Shown in pieces: positions 63,327-64,000 of a DNA stretch of 64,000 nucleotides. Location: positions 3,224,001 to 3,288,000 of the forward strand of contig NZ_RBKX01000001.1 of the NCBI RefSeq assembly GCF_003634615.1, given 5' to 3'. This stretch comes from Flavobacterium sp. 102. GTDB taxonomy: Bacteria; Bacteroidota; Bacteroidia; Flavobacteriales; Flavobacteriaceae. Made by a program: the position numbers and the translations under genes. A model generated the notes under the pieces. That model had not been told where the DNA came from. It searched no databases and saw only the letters and a list, made by a program, of their open reading frames with translations. Position 1 is the first letter of the stretch, and each line of letters begins with the position of its first letter.

Positions 63327-64000
63327 ATGAAAAATATAGCTAGTACAATATTTTTATTCCTATCCATCTTAACTTTCGCACAAGAAAGCGCCTTAGCCGA
63401 TCTTAAATTCGAAGAAGCAGAAATAGCCTTCAACAACAAAAACTACTCCTTAGCCCTTAACAAAGTAGACGAGTTTGATAAACTACTCGGAACCATTTCA
63501 GATAAATCATTATACATCAGAATCATCTCTTTGCGCAAATTGTTCAATGACCAAAAACTCTGGGAAGACAAAGCGCAATCAGCATTACTCTTCTCACTCC
63601 AAAAATACACGGCTGCTTATGTAAATCAGGTGACCGATTTAGACGACAGATACCGCGAAGTATATGACATAAGCCAAGAATTAAAATTTCTTCCTAAAAC
63701 CGAAGCAGACTATAAAGTCGGCTTGCTAGATCTCAATATAGCCTCCGGAGAATACTTCGCAAAAGTTAAAAATGCAACTTGCGAATACTATAAAAACAAC
63801 AATAGAAAAATGATTTATGAATGGAAAGGAGTTTGCGAAAACGGCTTTGTTTCGGGTGATGGTATTCTAACGGGTTACTACTTAGGCACCAAAGAAGTGT
63901 CTTATCAGTACACTGGAAAAATGAAAGAAGGAAAAGAAAATGGCATCGGTACAGCATTTTGGTATAACTACGAACAAGGGCAAGCGAAGTACGAAGGAAA
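63327..64000 (+). CDS. Secreted MORN-like repeat protein (partial)
   Basis: My translation from the ATG at 63327 is open to the right edge, at least 224 residues. It has a signal peptide (MKNIASTIFLFLSILTFAQ) followed by ESALADLKFEEAEIAFNNKNYSLALNKVDEFDKLLG, close to the start of the preceding protein. The C-terminal part is MORN-like: VCENGFVSGDGILTGYYLGTK, then YTGKMKEGKENGIGTAFWYN, cut at the edge. It follows the Sel1 gene by 27 bases and is probably in the same operon. Confidence 0.8.
   Translation, partial: MKNIASTIFLFLSILTFAQESALADLKFEEAEIAFNNKNYSLALNKVDEFDKLLGTISDKSLYIRIISLRKLFNDQKLWEDKAQSALLFSLQKYTAAYVNQVTDLDDRYREVYDISQELKFLPKTEADYKVGLLDLNIASGEYFAKVKNATCEYYKNNNRKMIYEWKGVCENGFVSGDGILTGYYLGTKEVSYQYTGKMKEGKENGIGTAFWYNYEQGQAKYEG

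Overview
This AT-rich window has the marks of a Flavobacterium-like member of the Bacteroidetes. Intergenic regions repeatedly carry the -7 element TAnnTTTG, often with TTG about 17-23 bases upstream. There is a secreted protein with a type IX secretion C-terminal sorting domain, a bacillithiol glycosyltransferase (BshA), a fused E1 alpha/beta 2-oxoacid dehydrogenase, and many short secreted proteins ending in SxAQ-type signal peptides. I see no rRNA, tRNA, CRISPR array, insertion sequence or phage gene. Most of the window is ordinary chromosome.

Layout. 1-8.6 kb: a partial E1 dehydrogenase, a 2-oxoglutarate/Fe(II) oxygenase, a SUI1-like factor, a nucleoside phosphorylase, a GNAT acetyltransferase, a solitary substrate-binding protein, a transglutaminase-like membrane protein, two envelope proteins and uracil-DNA glycosylase. 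8.7-18 kb: mutS2, a DCC-family protein, a 45-residue membrane peptide, a T9SS cargo protein, a dicarboxylate/glutamate symporter, aroC, a porin-like protein, a lipoprotein and bshA. 18-28 kb: a long leftward run of envelope genes (two Amidase_3 enzymes, an MCE/MlaD protein, two Hdr-like iron-sulphur proteins, a HAD phosphatase, a Bacteroidetes-specific protein, and a GH3 plus serine hydrolase lipoprotein), divergent from lptD. 30-33 kb: ridA, then a periodic repeat and a small accessory pair (unknown gene and Fic). 33-37 kb: mgsA, a GlcNAc-kinase-like gene, gapA and pfkA, all leftward. 37-49 kb: a giant TamB protein divergent from tsaD-rsmE-DUF4159-AI-2E permease-methyltransferase, then a VanX-like dipeptidase, NDH-2 and a rhodanese. 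49-51 kb: a marR-nitroreductase-yceI operon. 51-57.7 kb: the complete trpEGDCFBA operon. 58-64 kb: an accessory region with an SRPBCC protein, a secreted esterase-like protein and a cluster of secreted repeat proteins that runs off the right edge.

The clearest regulatory find is a complete transcription attenuator before trpE: promoter, an 18-codon leader peptide with three consecutive Trp codons, a strong terminator and a candidate antiterminator pairing. A second is a MarR operator pair of matching palindromes placed on the -33 and -7 elements. The most unusual non-coding structures are a 21-bp-period degenerate array (31.2-31.4 kb) and a 22-bp-period array (18.1 kb); a GCTAAC..CCGTTT motif just after each of four accessory genes, which recalls integron-cassette ends; and different short-word repeats or inverted repeats lying directly upstream of about ten start codons. 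At the right edge two neighbouring secreted proteins share one N-terminal domain but carry different repeat tails (Sel1 versus MORN-like), which is the best candidate here for an undescribed system.
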